DNA of 64,000 nt from Clostridia bacterium (GTDB lineage: Bacteria; Bacillota; Clostridia; Oscillospirales; Acutalibacteraceae). A program made the position numbers and the translations under genes. The stretch spans positions 1 through 64,000 of the forward strand of contig JAFUHX010000020.1 of NCBI GenBank assembly GCA_017474045.1, in the 5' to 3' direction. Of this stretch, positions 56,525-64,000 are shown piece after piece. Numbering within the stretch: the stretch's first letter is position 1; every line of letters starts with the position of its first letter. Below the pieces are notes generated by a model. It was not told the origin of the DNA. It made no database searches and saw nothing but the letters and a program-made list of their open reading frames with translations.

Positions 56525-57316
56525 ATGGCTTTTAATGAAGAAGTAGAAGAACTTGAATTTAACAGTGTGTTTAATGATGATGACGAAGAAGTGTATGAGG
56601 ATGTTTCTGAATTTGGCGAATATACAGATGAGGAAATGAGCGAAAGATGGGGCAACCTTTCTTTTGAAGACCTTGTTTTTGAACTTGAAAACATTCTTGC
56701 TGCCTCAAAAAAATACTTTTTCTCAAAAACAAAAAGAGTAATCAATGCTGAAGAGATGACCAATCTTGCAAAGCATATTACTGCAAAGCTTCCCGGTGAA
56801 ATTTCTGAAGCTAAAGACATTATTGCTACCCGCGAGAAAATTATTACCGGCGCAAGAAGAGAGGCTGACGCAATCAGAAAAGATGCTGATACCTACAGAA
56901 CCAACACAGTAAATGACGCTGATGCTCAGAAAAAACAGATTATTGCAGGAGCTCAGGCTCAGGCTAAGCAAATGGTTTCAGAGCATGAAATTACAAGACT
57001 TGCTAACGCAGAAAGAGAAAAAATTATTGCTGATGCCAAGGCAAGAGGAAGAGCCATTGTTGACAAGGCAAAAGCTGATGCTGATGCATACATTGCTGAA
57101 GTAACAACCTGGGGTAACGAAAACCTTGACGGAATTAACCAATATATCGCCGGCGTTCTCGGCAGCGCCAGAGATTCTTACATCAAGTCTGTCAAAGGCA
57201 TTGATGAAGCTTTTGCAAACTACAAAGCAGCAAACGATCAAAGAGTTAGCTCATTAAGAAAAGTTCCCACCTTCAAGCCCACATCAAACGGCGGAAACAA
57301 TAATCAGAATCAGTAA
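56525..57316 (+). CDS. Coiled-coil hypothetical protein downstream of coaD
   Basis: A 263-residue soluble protein: a very acidic N-terminus (about 5-40), a short conserved-looking segment LSFEDLVFELENILAASKKYFFSKTKRVINAEEM (in parts) near 45-80, then a long Ala/Lys/Glu-rich coiled coil (about 95-200, resembling ATPase stalk or DivIVA-like proteins) and an Asn/Gln-rich tail. Proteins of this kind follow coaD in many Clostridia and are often named ATPase-like without proof. I infer a structural or cell-division-related role only from its shape. AAAGGAAA precedes the ATG, and a terminator closes the unit. Confidence 0.6.
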   Translation: MAFNEEVEELEFNSVFNDDDEEVYEDVSEFGEYTDEEMSERWGNLSFEDLVFELENILAASKKYFFSKTKRVINAEEMTNLAKHITAKLPGEISEAKDIIATREKIITGARREADAIRKDADTYRTNTVNDADAQKKQIIAGAQAQAKQMVSEHEITRLANAEREKIIADAKARGRAIVDKAKADADAYIAEVTTWGNENLDGINQYIAGVLGSARDSYIKSVKGIDEAFANYKAANDQRVSSLRKVPTFKPTSNGGNNNQNQ

Positions 57317-57368
57317 AACAAAAATCAGCGCTCTGTAAAAAGCGCTGACCGCATTAACCTGAAATGAC

Positions 57369-57410
57369 AAAGGGTTTCTATAGATTGAAAAATCTGTAGA
57401 AACCCTTTTG
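57369..57410. terminator. Terminator, hairpin family B copy 3
   Basis: AAAGGGTTTCTATAGATT (57369-57386) pairs with AATCTGTAGAAACCCTTT (57391-57408), one G-T wobble, loop GAAA, then TT. It lies between convergent units (coiled-coil gene and trxB). Confidence 0.8.
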
Positions 57411-57511
57411 TTTATAAACCTAAAGCTTTCAGAGAGCATAAATATCAATGTTTGTTCATTCTGCGAAATTTTACGGCTCCGTTTTGCCTTTGTGTGTTAT
57501 TCTGAAGCTTA

Positions 57512-58423
57512 TTAAAGTGAATCAATATATCTGCAGGCTGAAACAGCGGCAACTGCTCCGTCGGCTGTTGCTGTTGTAATTTGTCTGACGCTTTTTTTGC
57601 GGCAGTCACCGGCAACAAAAATGCCGGGGGTTTTTGTTGAGCAGCTTTCGTCGCTGTCAATGTATCCGTTGGAATCAAGAGAAGCAACATTTTCAAAAAT
57701 TTCGTTTTCAGGCTCAAGACCTATAGCAACAAACATTCCGTCAACAAAAAGCTTTTGTTTTTCACCTGACGCTGTTTTTTCAATTGTTATTGCGCTGAAA
57801 ACCTCGCCGTCTTGAATTTCTGAAACAACAGCTCCGGTTATAACTTCAACGTTTTCTCTTTTTGAAAGAATATCCTGAAGAACCTTTTCACCGGTGAGAA
57901 AATCGAGATTCTGAACAACAATAACCTTTTTGCAGTTTTCTGAAAGAAGAACTGCTTCCTGCAAAGCAGAGTTACCGCCTCCGATGAGAGCAACGGTTTT
58001 GTCTTTATAGAAAGCGCCGTCACAAACAGCACAGAAAGAAATTCCTTCGCCAATGAATTTCTCTTCATTTTTAACGCCTAAATGGCGGTGCTTGCAGCCT
58101 GCGGCAATAATAACACTTTTACATTCATAGGTGTTTCCATCTTCTGTTGAAACAGAAAAACAGCCGTTTTCGCCTTTGATTTCGTTAACCTCTTCCAGCT
58201 CAACATCGGCACCCAGCTCAAGAGCCTGATTGACCATTTTGTCGGCAAGCTCACTGCCGCTGACAGTTTCAAATCCCGGATAGTTTTCAAGCTTGGGAGA
58301 AAGAACCATTTGACCACCGAAAGCGGCCTTGTCGAGAATTAAAACGGTTTTGTTTGCTCTTCTGGCGTAAATTGCGGCTGTAAGACCGGCAGGGCCTGCG
58401 CCGACAATAACAATATCTGTCAT
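57512..58423 (-). CDS. trxB: Thioredoxin reductase
   Basis: A 303-residue flavoenzyme that passes electrons from NADPH to thioredoxin-type partners. FAD loop IVGAGPAGLTAA (6-17), the redox pair Cys131-Ala-Val-Cys134 in FCAVCDGAFYKDK, the NADPH loop LIGGGNSALQEA near 146-157, and the C-terminal FAD motif GIFVAGDCRKKSVRQ (in part) near 267-281 are all present. In this window a glutaredoxin-like domain lies at the end of NrdD just upstream, a plausible electron acceptor. The start ATG has GGAGG 6 nt upstream and a promoter embedded in the family A terminator. Confidence 0.93.
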   Translation of the reverse strand: MTDIVIVGAGPAGLTAAIYARRANKTVLILDKAAFGGQMVLSPKLENYPGFETVSGSELADKMVNQALELGADVELEEVNEIKGENGCFSVSTEDGNTYECKSVIIAAGCKHRHLGVKNEEKFIGEGISFCAVCDGAFYKDKTVALIGGGNSALQEAVLLSENCKKVIVVQNLDFLTGEKVLQDILSKRENVEVITGAVVSEIQDGEVFSAITIEKTASGEKQKLFVDGMFVAIGLEPENEIFENVASLDSNGYIDSDESCSTKTPGIFVAGDCRKKSVRQITTATADGAVAAVSACRYIDSL

Positions 58424-58439
58424 GATAAACCTCCTGAAT

Positions 58440-58468
58440 ATTATAACCTTTAAACAAGGGGATGTAAA
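58440..58468 (-). promoter_or_regulatory. Promoter of trxB inside the nrdD terminator
   Basis: On the minus strand, TTTACA (58468-58463) lies in an arm of the hairpin 58453-58495, followed by a 17-bp spacer and TATAAT (58445-58440), 17 bp before trxB. Confidence 0.65.
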
Positions 58469-58495
58469 AAAACGAGTTTTTTACATCCCCTTGTT
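58453..58495 (-). terminator. Terminator of nrdD, hairpin family A copy 3
   Basis: On the minus strand, AACAAGGGGATGTAAAAAA pairs with the arm at 58453-58471 around the loop CTCG. It lies 36 nt after the nrdD stop codon and shares arms and loop with the copies at 8753 and 18366. Confidence 0.8.
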
Positions 58496-58530
58496 ATTTT
58501 TAGGGAATTAGAAAAATGTGAAACAAATTT

Positions 58531-60906
58531 TTATTGAATTGTTTTAATATATTCTTTAACGCCTGTTACTGCAACAAACTTCTGAATTTCGCCGTTGCTG
58601 ACAACAACAAGAGTGGGAGCTTGCTTGATTCCCAAAGAATTTGTGAGTTCAACATTTTCGTGAGCATAGAGCTTTGTGTAGGCAACATTTGCTTTTCCTA
58701 AAAGGGTTTCTGCAATTTTGCAGTTGGGGCAGGTTGCGGAAGCAAACATATAAACGCCGTCTGAAAGAAGGTTTTCTTCTTCTTTGCAGTTGCAGGTCTC
58801 TTCAGCTTCAGCCTTGGGGCCTGTGTGAGTGAGAACAGAGGTTTCAAGATTATAAACTTTTCTGTCGCCGAATTCCTGGAATTTTCCGTCGTTCCAGTTT
58901 TTAACGGGTCTGTAGTAACCGGTGATACGGCTATAAACCTCAGTTTCTTTTCCGCACTTAGGACAGTTATAAACTTCGCCTGAAATATAGCCGTGGTCCT
59001 TACAAACTGAATAAGTGGGAGAAAGAGTATAGTAGGGAAGACGATAGTTTTCAGCAATTTTTCTGACGATTGAAGCTGCAGCTTTCCAGTCAGGAAGCTT
59101 TTCGCCAAGGAAGGCATGGAAAACTGTTCCTGAAGTGTAAAGTGTCTGAAGCTCATCTTGAATGTCAAGAGCTGTGAAGATGTCGTCTGTGTAGCCAACG
59201 GGAAGATGTGAGCTGTTGGTGTAATAGGGAGTTCCGTCTTCTGAAGCGCAGATGATATCGGGATAATATTTTCTGTCGTGCTTTGCAAGACGATAGGAGG
59301 TTGACTCGGCGGGAGTTGCTTCAAGGTTATAAAGGTCGCCATAAAGCTCCTGATAGTCAGAAAGTCTTTCGCGCATGTGGTTAAGAACCTTTTTAGAGAA
59401 CTCCTGAGTTTCCTTGTGAGTCATATCTTTTCTGATCCATTTTGCGTTGAGACCTGCTTCATTCATACCAACAAGGCCGATGGTTGAGAAGTGGTTTGCA
59501 AATGTTCCGAGATATCTCTTGGTGTAGGGATAAAGACCTTCATCAAGAAGCTTTGTAATAATAGTACGCTTAACCTTAAGTGAACGGGCAGAAATGTCCA
59601 TAAGTCTGTCAAGACGCTTGAAGAAATCTTCTTCGTCAGCTGCAAGATATGCAATTCTGGGAATATTGATTGTAACAACGCCAACAGAACCGGTGCTTTC
59701 GCCGCTTCCGAAGAAGCCGCCTGACTTTTTGCGAAGCTCGCGAAGGTCAAGACGAAGACGGCAACACATACTTCTAACGTCGGAGGGCTCCATATCGCTG
59801 TTAACATAGTTTGAGAAATAGGGAGTTCCGTATTTTGAAGTCATTTCAAAAAGGAGCTTGTTGTTTTCTGTTTCTGACCAGTCAAAGTCGCTGGTAATTG
59901 AATAGGTGGGAATGGGATACTGGAAGCCTCTTCCGTTTGCGTCACCTTCAATCATAATTTCGATGAAAGCGCGGTTGATCATATCCATTTCTTTTTTGCA
60001 GTCTTTATATTTGAAGTTTGCTCTCTTGCCGCCGATAATAGCGTATTCTTCAGCGAGGTCAGCAGGAACAGTCCAGTCAAGAGTAATGTTGCTGAAGGGA
60101 GCCTGAGTACCCCAACGGGAAGGAGTGTTTACGCCGTAAACGAAGGATTCAATGCATTTTTTAACTGCATCATAGTCAAGCTGGTCTGCCTTTACAAAGG
60201 GAGCAAGATAGGTATCGAAAGAGGAGAAAGCCTGAGCACCTGCCCATTCATTCTGCATAATTCCGAGGAAGTTTACCATCTGGTTGCAAATTGTTGCAAG
60301 GTGCTTTGCAGGAGCAGAGGTGATTTTTCCGGGAACACCGCCTAATCCTTCTTCAATAAGCTGCTTGAGTGACCAACCGGCGCAGTAACCGGTGAGCATT
60401 GAAAGGTCATGAATGTGAATGTCGGCATTTTTGTGAGCGTTGCCGATTTCGTCGTCATAAATTTCTGAAAGCCAATAGTTAGCTGTGATTGCGCCTGAGT
60501 TGCTGAGAATAAGACCGCCGACAGAATAAGTAACGGTTGAATTTTCTTTAACACGCCAGTCAATGTTTTTAACATATTTATCAACAAGCTCTTTATAGTC
60601 AAGAATTGTTGACTTCATGTTTCTTAATTTTTCGCGCTGTCTTCTGTAGAGAATGTATGCCTTGGCAACATCTGAATATCCTGCCTGAATAAGAACGGTT
60701 TCAACGCTGTCTTGAATATCTTCAACAGCAACAACTCCGTCTTCAATTTTTTCTTCGAAATCTGCGGTTACTTTAAGAGCAAGGAAATCAATAATATTGT
60801 CGTTAAAGTTTTTTTCGCAGGCTTCAAAGCCCATTTTAATTGCGCCAATGATTTTGGAAATGTCAAAATCAACAATTTTTGAGTCACGTTTTCTGACCTG
60901 ATACAT
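58531..60906 (-). CDS. nrdD: Class III (anaerobic) ribonucleotide reductase NrdD with C-terminal glutaredoxin-like domain
   Basis: A 791-residue enzyme reducing ribonucleoside triphosphates to deoxy forms without oxygen. An ATP-cone (about 3-90) begins the chain (YQVRKRDSKIVDFD). The radical end has a zinc knuckle with Cys635, Cys648 and Cys651 (NCPKCGK) and the glycyl radical site RITGYY, Gly663. After residue 704 an extra 87-residue domain begins, with the redox pair Cys726-Pro-Asn-Cys729 (FASATCPNCKIAETLL) and KQAPTLVVV, a glutaredoxin/thioredoxin-like fold. It may supply electrons directly, in place of formate. nrdG is upstream in the same operon, trxB downstream. The start has GGAGAATT nearby. 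Confidence 0.92.
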   Translation of the reverse strand: MYQVRKRDSKIVDFDISKIIGAIKMGFEACEKNFNDNIIDFLALKVTADFEEKIEDGVVAVEDIQDSVETVLIQAGYSDVAKAYILYRRQREKLRNMKSTILDYKELVDKYVKNIDWRVKENSTVTYSVGGLILSNSGAITANYWLSEIYDDEIGNAHKNADIHIHDLSMLTGYCAGWSLKQLIEEGLGGVPGKITSAPAKHLATICNQMVNFLGIMQNEWAGAQAFSSFDTYLAPFVKADQLDYDAVKKCIESFVYGVNTPSRWGTQAPFSNITLDWTVPADLAEEYAIIGGKRANFKYKDCKKEMDMINRAFIEIMIEGDANGRGFQYPIPTYSITSDFDWSETENNKLLFEMTSKYGTPYFSNYVNSDMEPSDVRSMCCRLRLDLRELRKKSGGFFGSGESTGSVGVVTINIPRIAYLAADEEDFFKRLDRLMDISARSLKVKRTIITKLLDEGLYPYTKRYLGTFANHFSTIGLVGMNEAGLNAKWIRKDMTHKETQEFSKKVLNHMRERLSDYQELYGDLYNLEATPAESTSYRLAKHDRKYYPDIICASEDGTPYYTNSSHLPVGYTDDIFTALDIQDELQTLYTSGTVFHAFLGEKLPDWKAAASIVRKIAENYRLPYYTLSPTYSVCKDHGYISGEVYNCPKCGKETEVYSRITGYYRPVKNWNDGKFQEFGDRKVYNLETSVLTHTGPKAEAEETCNCKEEENLLSDGVYMFASATCPNCKIAETLLGKANVAYTKLYAHENVELTNSLGIKQAPTLVVVSNGEIQKFVAVTGVKEYIKTIQ

Positions 60907-60927
60907 AATTAATTCTCCTTTTTAATT

Positions 60928-61614
60928 TTATTGTCCCCTTAATTGAGCTGTGGGGATGAATTTTTTAACTGTGTTTAAAAGCTCTTCGCTTTCTTCTTCT
61001 GAGAAAGGGAAGAAGGATTTGCAGGGAACGAACTGACTGTCTTTGAAGTTCTGAATGAAATATTTTTCAGTTCCTTCAAGAAGCTTTCCAATCTGTTCAA
61101 AATCCTCTGCCGTGTGAATTCCTTTAACTGCTGTAGTTCTGAATTCATGGGGAACACCGCTGTTTTCAAGAATTTCAACGCTTTCTTTAAAAAAGCCGAA
61201 ATCCATTGAAGAAGCGGTTGCTTTTTCATAACCTGAGGGTGAAGACTTAATATCCATTGCAACATAGTCAACCAAAGACTCCTCAATGACCCTTCTGAGC
61301 TTTTTTGGAAGACTGCCGTTTGTGTCGAGCTTTATAAGATAGCCCATTTTTTTAAGATCTTTTAAAAATTCTTCAATATCAGGCTGAAGTAAGGGTTCAC
61401 CGCCTGTTACACAAACTCCGTCTAAAATTCCTTTTCTTTTTGAAAGATACTCCATAACCTCATCATACATATTGTGGTTTGAACAAGGTGAAGTTACAAG
61501 TTCATAATTATGGCAAAAAGGACATCGAAGATTGCAGCCGCCGGTAAAGACCGTGCAGGCAACCCTTCCGGGAAAGTCAAGAAGCGTCATTTTTTGAAAA
61601 CCTTGAATATTCAA
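60928..61614 (-). CDS. nrdG: NrdD-activating radical SAM enzyme
   Basis: A 228-residue radical-SAM activase that makes the glycyl radical in NrdD. The cluster motif is Cys27-x3-Cys31-x2-Cys34 (GGCNLRCPFCHN), followed by GVCVTGGEPLLQPD near 68-81, KLDTNGS near 96-102 and DIKSSPSGYEKA near 117-128. This is the longer pyruvate-formate-lyase-activase-like NrdG type (about 230 residues against 155 in E. coli). It is the first gene after the NrdR-box-like palindrome, and nrdD begins 21 nt after its stop. ATG 61614 lies after a weak GAAAGGG. Confidence 0.92.
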   Translation of the reverse strand: MNIQGFQKMTLLDFPGRVACTVFTGGCNLRCPFCHNYELVTSPCSNHNMYDEVMEYLSKRKGILDGVCVTGGEPLLQPDIEEFLKDLKKMGYLIKLDTNGSLPKKLRRVIEESLVDYVAMDIKSSPSGYEKATASSMDFGFFKESVEILENSGVPHEFRTTAVKGIHTAEDFEQIGKLLEGTEKYFIQNFKDSQFVPCKSFFPFSEEESEELLNTVKKFIPTAQLRGQ

Positions 61615-61704
61615 CTGAAACCGCCCTTTCTTTCGCCGAAAGACGAAGCTTTTATTTGCGAGTGCTTTGACAGTATATCACAGAGTTTTATATATGTCAA
61701 TAGC

Positions 61705-61728
61705 AAAACCACAAGATATTGTGGTTTT
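61705..61728 (-). promoter_or_regulatory. NrdR-box-like operator upstream of nrdG
   Basis: The palindrome AAAACCACAA-gata-TTGTGGTTTT covers CCACAAGATATTGTGG (61709-61724), which agrees with the NrdR box ACACWATATATWGTGT at 13 of 16 positions. A weaker partner, TGACAGTATATCACAG, lies at 61668-61683, centre-to-centre 41 bp. Both are within 115 bp of the nrdG start. On the plus strand the hairpin has a T run, but no gene ends there. Confidence 0.55.
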
Positions 61729-62051
61729 TTAAAAAATAATATCCATAAATTCCGTTTTTCAACAAATGTATATTATTTACTGAAACTGTTTGATATTTTT
61801 TGTGAAACCTTCACTAAGAAAAAAAGACAGAGAAAAAAATCTCCAACAAAAGCTAAAGCTTCTGTTGGAGACCCACCACTGCAAACTATTGATCTAAAGA
61901 TGAGAAAGAAAGACCAAAATTTGCAGAAGTAAGCAGAATATTTCTTATTTAGTAATATCATATTTCTAAATTGCAACATAAATTATAATATTTTCTGAAT
62001 TTTTTGTTAATTTGGAAAAATATCAGAATATTTAAGAAAAAATCAAAAAAA
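61729..62051. other. Intergenic stretch without a supported gene
   Basis: This AT-rich region between nrdG and the next minus-strand gene shows a minus-strand hairpin at 61840-61871 and no convincing ORF. Short frames exist on both strands but lack ribosome binding sites. Confidence 0.45.
61832..61871 (-). terminator. Minus-strand terminator-like hairpin
   Basis: TCTCCAACA (61840-61848) pairs with TGTTGGAGA (61863-61871), with AAGCT/AGCTT extending the stem past one mismatch. On the minus strand it is followed by TTTTTTT. The nearest upstream minus-strand gene already has a terminator at 62052-62081. Confidence 0.6.
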
Positions 62052-62081
62052 ATTGCAACCACAAGATGTTGTGGTTGCAAT
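62052..62081 (-). terminator. Terminator of the FAD-oxidoreductase unit
   Basis: ATTGCAACCACAA (62052-62064) pairs perfectly with TTGTGGTTGCAAT (62069-62081). On the minus strand it follows the stop codon of the next gene by 30 nt and runs into a long T tract (complement of 62044-62051). Confidence 0.85.
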
Positions 62082-62111
62082 AGGGCTTATTACGAAAAAA
62101 CTGATAAAAAG

Positions 62112-62549
62112 TCACTCTTTAAAATCAGCGCTGATGAGTGCGCTTCTTTTGCATTTTTCTTTCAAAATTGCTCTGATCTTTTTATTTCGTGGAATCAGAC
62201 CGTTTTCCCAGATTTTGAAATTTGTTTCGCATGGAAAAACTTCATAACTACGAAGGAAATGTATTATGAAAAAAGAATGCTGATAAGGTGTTTTTTCAAA
62301 AACAGTTTTAATGTTTTCATATTTTACTCTGACTCTGATAAAACCAATATAATAGAAAATGATCTCTGAATCGGTAAATCTTGCTGCCCATGGAAAAAGC
62401 AAAACAGCCCCTGAGAAAAGAATCAAACCGACGATAATTAAAAAAAGCTCAAGGCCGTCGCCGTCAGATATTAAAATTCCTGCAAGAGAAGAAAGAACAC
62501 CGGCAGTGCCTGTAACCAGACACTGTCGGCCGATGAAAATTTTATTCAT
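62112..62549 (-). CDS. Small membrane protein, PH-domain-like
   Basis: A 145-residue protein with two membrane helices (about 14-30, TGVLSSLAGIL-type, and 34-53, LFLIIVGLILFSGAVLLFP) and a soluble part (VRVKYENIKTVFEK near 73-86) whose strand pattern resembles the bacterial PH domain of small membrane proteins. Function unknown. It starts 6 nt after the DUF1667 gene, so it is the last gene of that unit, and a strong terminator follows. Confidence 0.55.
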   Translation of the reverse strand: MNKIFIGRQCLVTGTAGVLSSLAGILISDGDGLELFLIIVGLILFSGAVLLFPWAARFTDSEIIFYYIGFIRVRVKYENIKTVFEKTPYQHSFFIIHFLRSYEVFPCETNFKIWENGLIPRNKKIRAILKEKCKRSALISADFKE

Positions 62550-62555
62550 ATTAAA

Positions 62556-62912
62556 TTAAACTTTGTTGGTGGCAACGATGTCTGCGCCTGTGTCACAGAT
62601 GTTGCAGATGAGAACATCGCCCATGGCAACGGGAGCATCAACAACTTCGTTATTAATAACTTCCATGCATTCAAACATTTTTCCCTTGGGAATGGGAACA
62701 GATGTTTTAACAGGAACAACGTTGAGAGAGCCGCCGTTAACCTTCATTGTGGTTGTGAGCATACGAACGGGGTTAGTGCATTCGCTGATTGCGTATTGTT
62801 CGCCTCTTTTGCAGGTGTTGCCTTTTACAGAAAGAACTTCTCCGCTGTCGGAAAGCTCAACGCTCATAGAGCAGCCCAAAGGGCATGAAACACAAATTAA
62901 ATCACGTGTCAT
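62556..62912 (-). CDS. DUF1667 protein
   Basis: A 118-residue protein with paired cysteines: ICVSCPLGCSM near 6-16, GNTCKRGEQYAISE near 31-44, CMEVINNEVVDAPV near 82-95 and ICNICDTGADIVAT near 102-115. Six Cys suggest metal or cluster binding. In many anaerobes it is encoded directly behind a FAD-dependent oxidoreductase and a glycerol-3-phosphate dehydrogenase-like gene, and is assumed to be a subunit of that complex. Here it overlaps the upstream oxidoreductase gene (ATGA), which fits. Confidence 0.85.
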   Translation of the reverse strand: MTRDLICVSCPLGCSMSVELSDSGEVLSVKGNTCKRGEQYAISECTNPVRMLTTTMKVNGGSLNVVPVKTSVPIPKGKMFECMEVINNEVVDAPVAMGDVLICNICDTGADIVATNKV

Positions 62913-64000
62913 TTGCTAACCTCCACTTTAACAATAAGTTCTTTTTTGTCAAGAGCCTTAATGTCTTCATTTTTAATAGTAACATTTTCCATTTCACCGG
63001 GAGCGAGCTTGGGCTTTTTCTTTGAATAAATTACCTTGTCGCCGCAGGAAACGGTAATTCTTGCGTTTTTATAAACATCGCGAACGCGGAAATAGATTTT
63101 AACGTCTTCGTCTGTTGCGCTGTTGATGTTCTGAGGAACGGTGTATCTTACGCCGCCTTCAGCCTTAACAGAAATATATTTTGCTGCCTTGCCTTTTCCT
63201 TTTGAAAGAATATATTTTGCAGCGCCCTGACCTGCAAGCTGGCTTTCGTTTGTAACATAGTCAACAAGGTCATGAACATGAAGAACGTTTCCGCAAGCAA
63301 AAATTCCGGGACGGCTTGTTTGTCTGTATTCATCAACGATAGCACCGTTGGTAATGGGATCGAGCATAATTCCGGCGCTTCTTGTCAGTTCGTTTTCGGG
63401 AATAAGACCAACAGAAAGAAGAAGAGTGTCACATTCAATAAACTGCTCTGTTCCGGGAATAGGTCTTCTGTTTTCGTCAACATTGGCAATAGTAACACCC
63501 TCAAGGCGTTCAATACCGTGAGTCTTGATTACTGTGCAGCTCAAACGAAGAGGAATTCCCATGTCTTCAAGGCACTGAACAATGTTTCTCTGAAGACCGC
63601 CGGAGTAGGGCATAAGCTCACAAACAGTTTCAACCTTTGCGCCTTCAAGAGTCATTCTGCGTGCCATGATAAGACCGATGTCGCCTGAGCCGAGAATAAC
63701 AATCTTTTTGCCGGGCATATAGCCGTCAATATTAACATATTTCTGAGCTGTTCCGGCAGTCATAATGCCTGAAGCTCTGGAGCCGGGAATGTCGAGAGCT
63801 CCTCTGGGTCTTTCGCGGCATCCCATGGCAAGAATAATTGCTGTTGCGCTGATTTCAAGAATTCCGTCGGTGTTGTTTGTTGCAATAACAACATTGTTGG
63901 GCTTGATATCTGTTACCATTGTGTCGGTTTTAACGTCGATATCGGTGTCTTTAAGAAGCTGAATGAAGCGATAGGCATATTCGGGGCCTGAAAGCTCTTC
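62909..64000 (-). CDS. FAD/NAD(P)-dependent oxidoreductase (5' end outside window)
   Basis: The frame is open from the right edge (64000) to the stop at 62909, about 363 residues of a longer protein; the N-terminal FAD-binding loop is missing because it lies beyond the window. Visible parts: CRERPRGALDIPGSRASGI, the NAD(P)-loop KIVILGSGDIGLIMARRM, and the C-terminal flavin region RPGIFACGNVLHVHDLVDYV. Followed by DUF1667, this is the arrangement found in anaerobic glycerol-3-phosphate dehydrogenase-type operons, where this protein acts beside GlpA. The last 95 residues are a beta-rich tail. The exact substrate is unproven. Confidence 0.85.
   Translation of the reverse strand, partial: EELSGPEYAYRFIQLLKDTDIDVKTDTMVTDIKPNNVVIATNNTDGILEISATAIILAMGCRERPRGALDIPGSRASGIMTAGTAQKYVNIDGYMPGKKIVILGSGDIGLIMARRMTLEGAKVETVCELMPYSGGLQRNIVQCLEDMGIPLRLSCTVIKTHGIERLEGVTIANVDENRRPIPGTEQFIECDTLLLSVGLIPENELTRSAGIMLDPITNGAIVDEYRQTSRPGIFACGNVLHVHDLVDYVTNESQLAGQGAAKYILSKGKGKAAKYISVKAEGGVRYTVPQNINSATDEDVKIYFRVRDVYKNARITVSCGDKVIYSKKKPKLAPGEMENVTIKNEDIKALDKKELIVKVEVSK

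Noticed and set aside
61510..61932. 140-residue plus-strand frame
   Set aside because: It lies antisense to the nrdG start and across its operator, without a ribosome binding site.
62052..62081. Second NrdR-box-like palindrome CCACAAGATGTTGTGG
   Set aside because: It follows a minus-strand gene end and runs into a T tract, so it is an intrinsic terminator; no nrd promoter is next to it.
1..64000. CRISPR array, tRNA or rRNA genes
   Set aside because: No regularly spaced repeats with unique spacers and no cloverleaf or rRNA-like sequence were seen by eye.

Overview
The window looks like chromosomal DNA from an uncultured, low-GC, strictly anaerobic member of the Clostridia, most likely an Oscillospirales/Ruminococcaceae-type gut bacterium. 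The evidence is Gram-positive ribosome binding sites (AAGGAGG-type), frequent GTG/TTG starts, clostridial lipoproteins, an iron-sulfur serine dehydratase, a V/A-type ATPase in place of an F-type one, and an oxygen-sensitive class III ribonucleotide reductase with its radical-SAM activase. No rRNA, tRNA or CRISPR array was recognised. Family assignments come from reading motifs and overall protein patterns, not from database searches.

Layout. 1-3.0 kb: a decayed mobilizable element (RepA_N-like fragment, oriT-like inverted repeats, MobC, relaxase). 3.0-6.3 kb, minus strand: a restriction-modification operon built like the BcgI type IIB systems (fused nuclease-methyltransferase plus specificity subunit) behind a small ribbon-helix-helix protein with a palindromic operator. 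6.6-8.8 kb: YgjV-like membrane protein, flavin reductase-like protein and an HTH protein. 8.8-12.3 kb: an apparent operon of sulfatase, SGNH esterase, a TIR-V4R fusion protein and a broken YczE-type membrane protein gene; the TIR-V4R gene is the best candidate for an undescribed system. 12.4-22.4 kb: secreted and lipoprotein genes, serine dehydratase with KDPG aldolase, a GPH sugar symporter, an anchored repeat protein and an FkbM methyltransferase.

22.5-31.1 kb is a complete nine-gene V/A-ATPase operon (order G/H, C, I, K, F, E, A, B, D) behind a near-consensus promoter. 31.2-36.4 kb holds two related beta-repeat secreted proteins, a YbaK/ProX deacylase and a methionine ABC transporter whose binding protein appears circularly permuted. 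36.4-44.8 kb: pyrophosphatase, a heterodimeric ABC exporter, an M16 peptidase with proB-proA, and an anchored protein. 45-50 kb is a complete branched-chain amino acid (liv) transporter operon with a palindrome inside its promoter.

50-57.4 kb carries housekeeping genes (SPFH protein, obg, mini-RNase III, YitT protein, yhaM, rsmD, coaD and a coiled-coil protein). 57.5-61.6 kb, minus strand, is a redox/DNA precursor block: trxB, an nrdD with a C-terminal glutaredoxin-like domain, and nrdG behind a NrdR-box-like palindrome. The window ends inside a FAD-oxidoreductase/DUF1667 operon. Two families of near-identical intergenic hairpins recur across the window as terminators.
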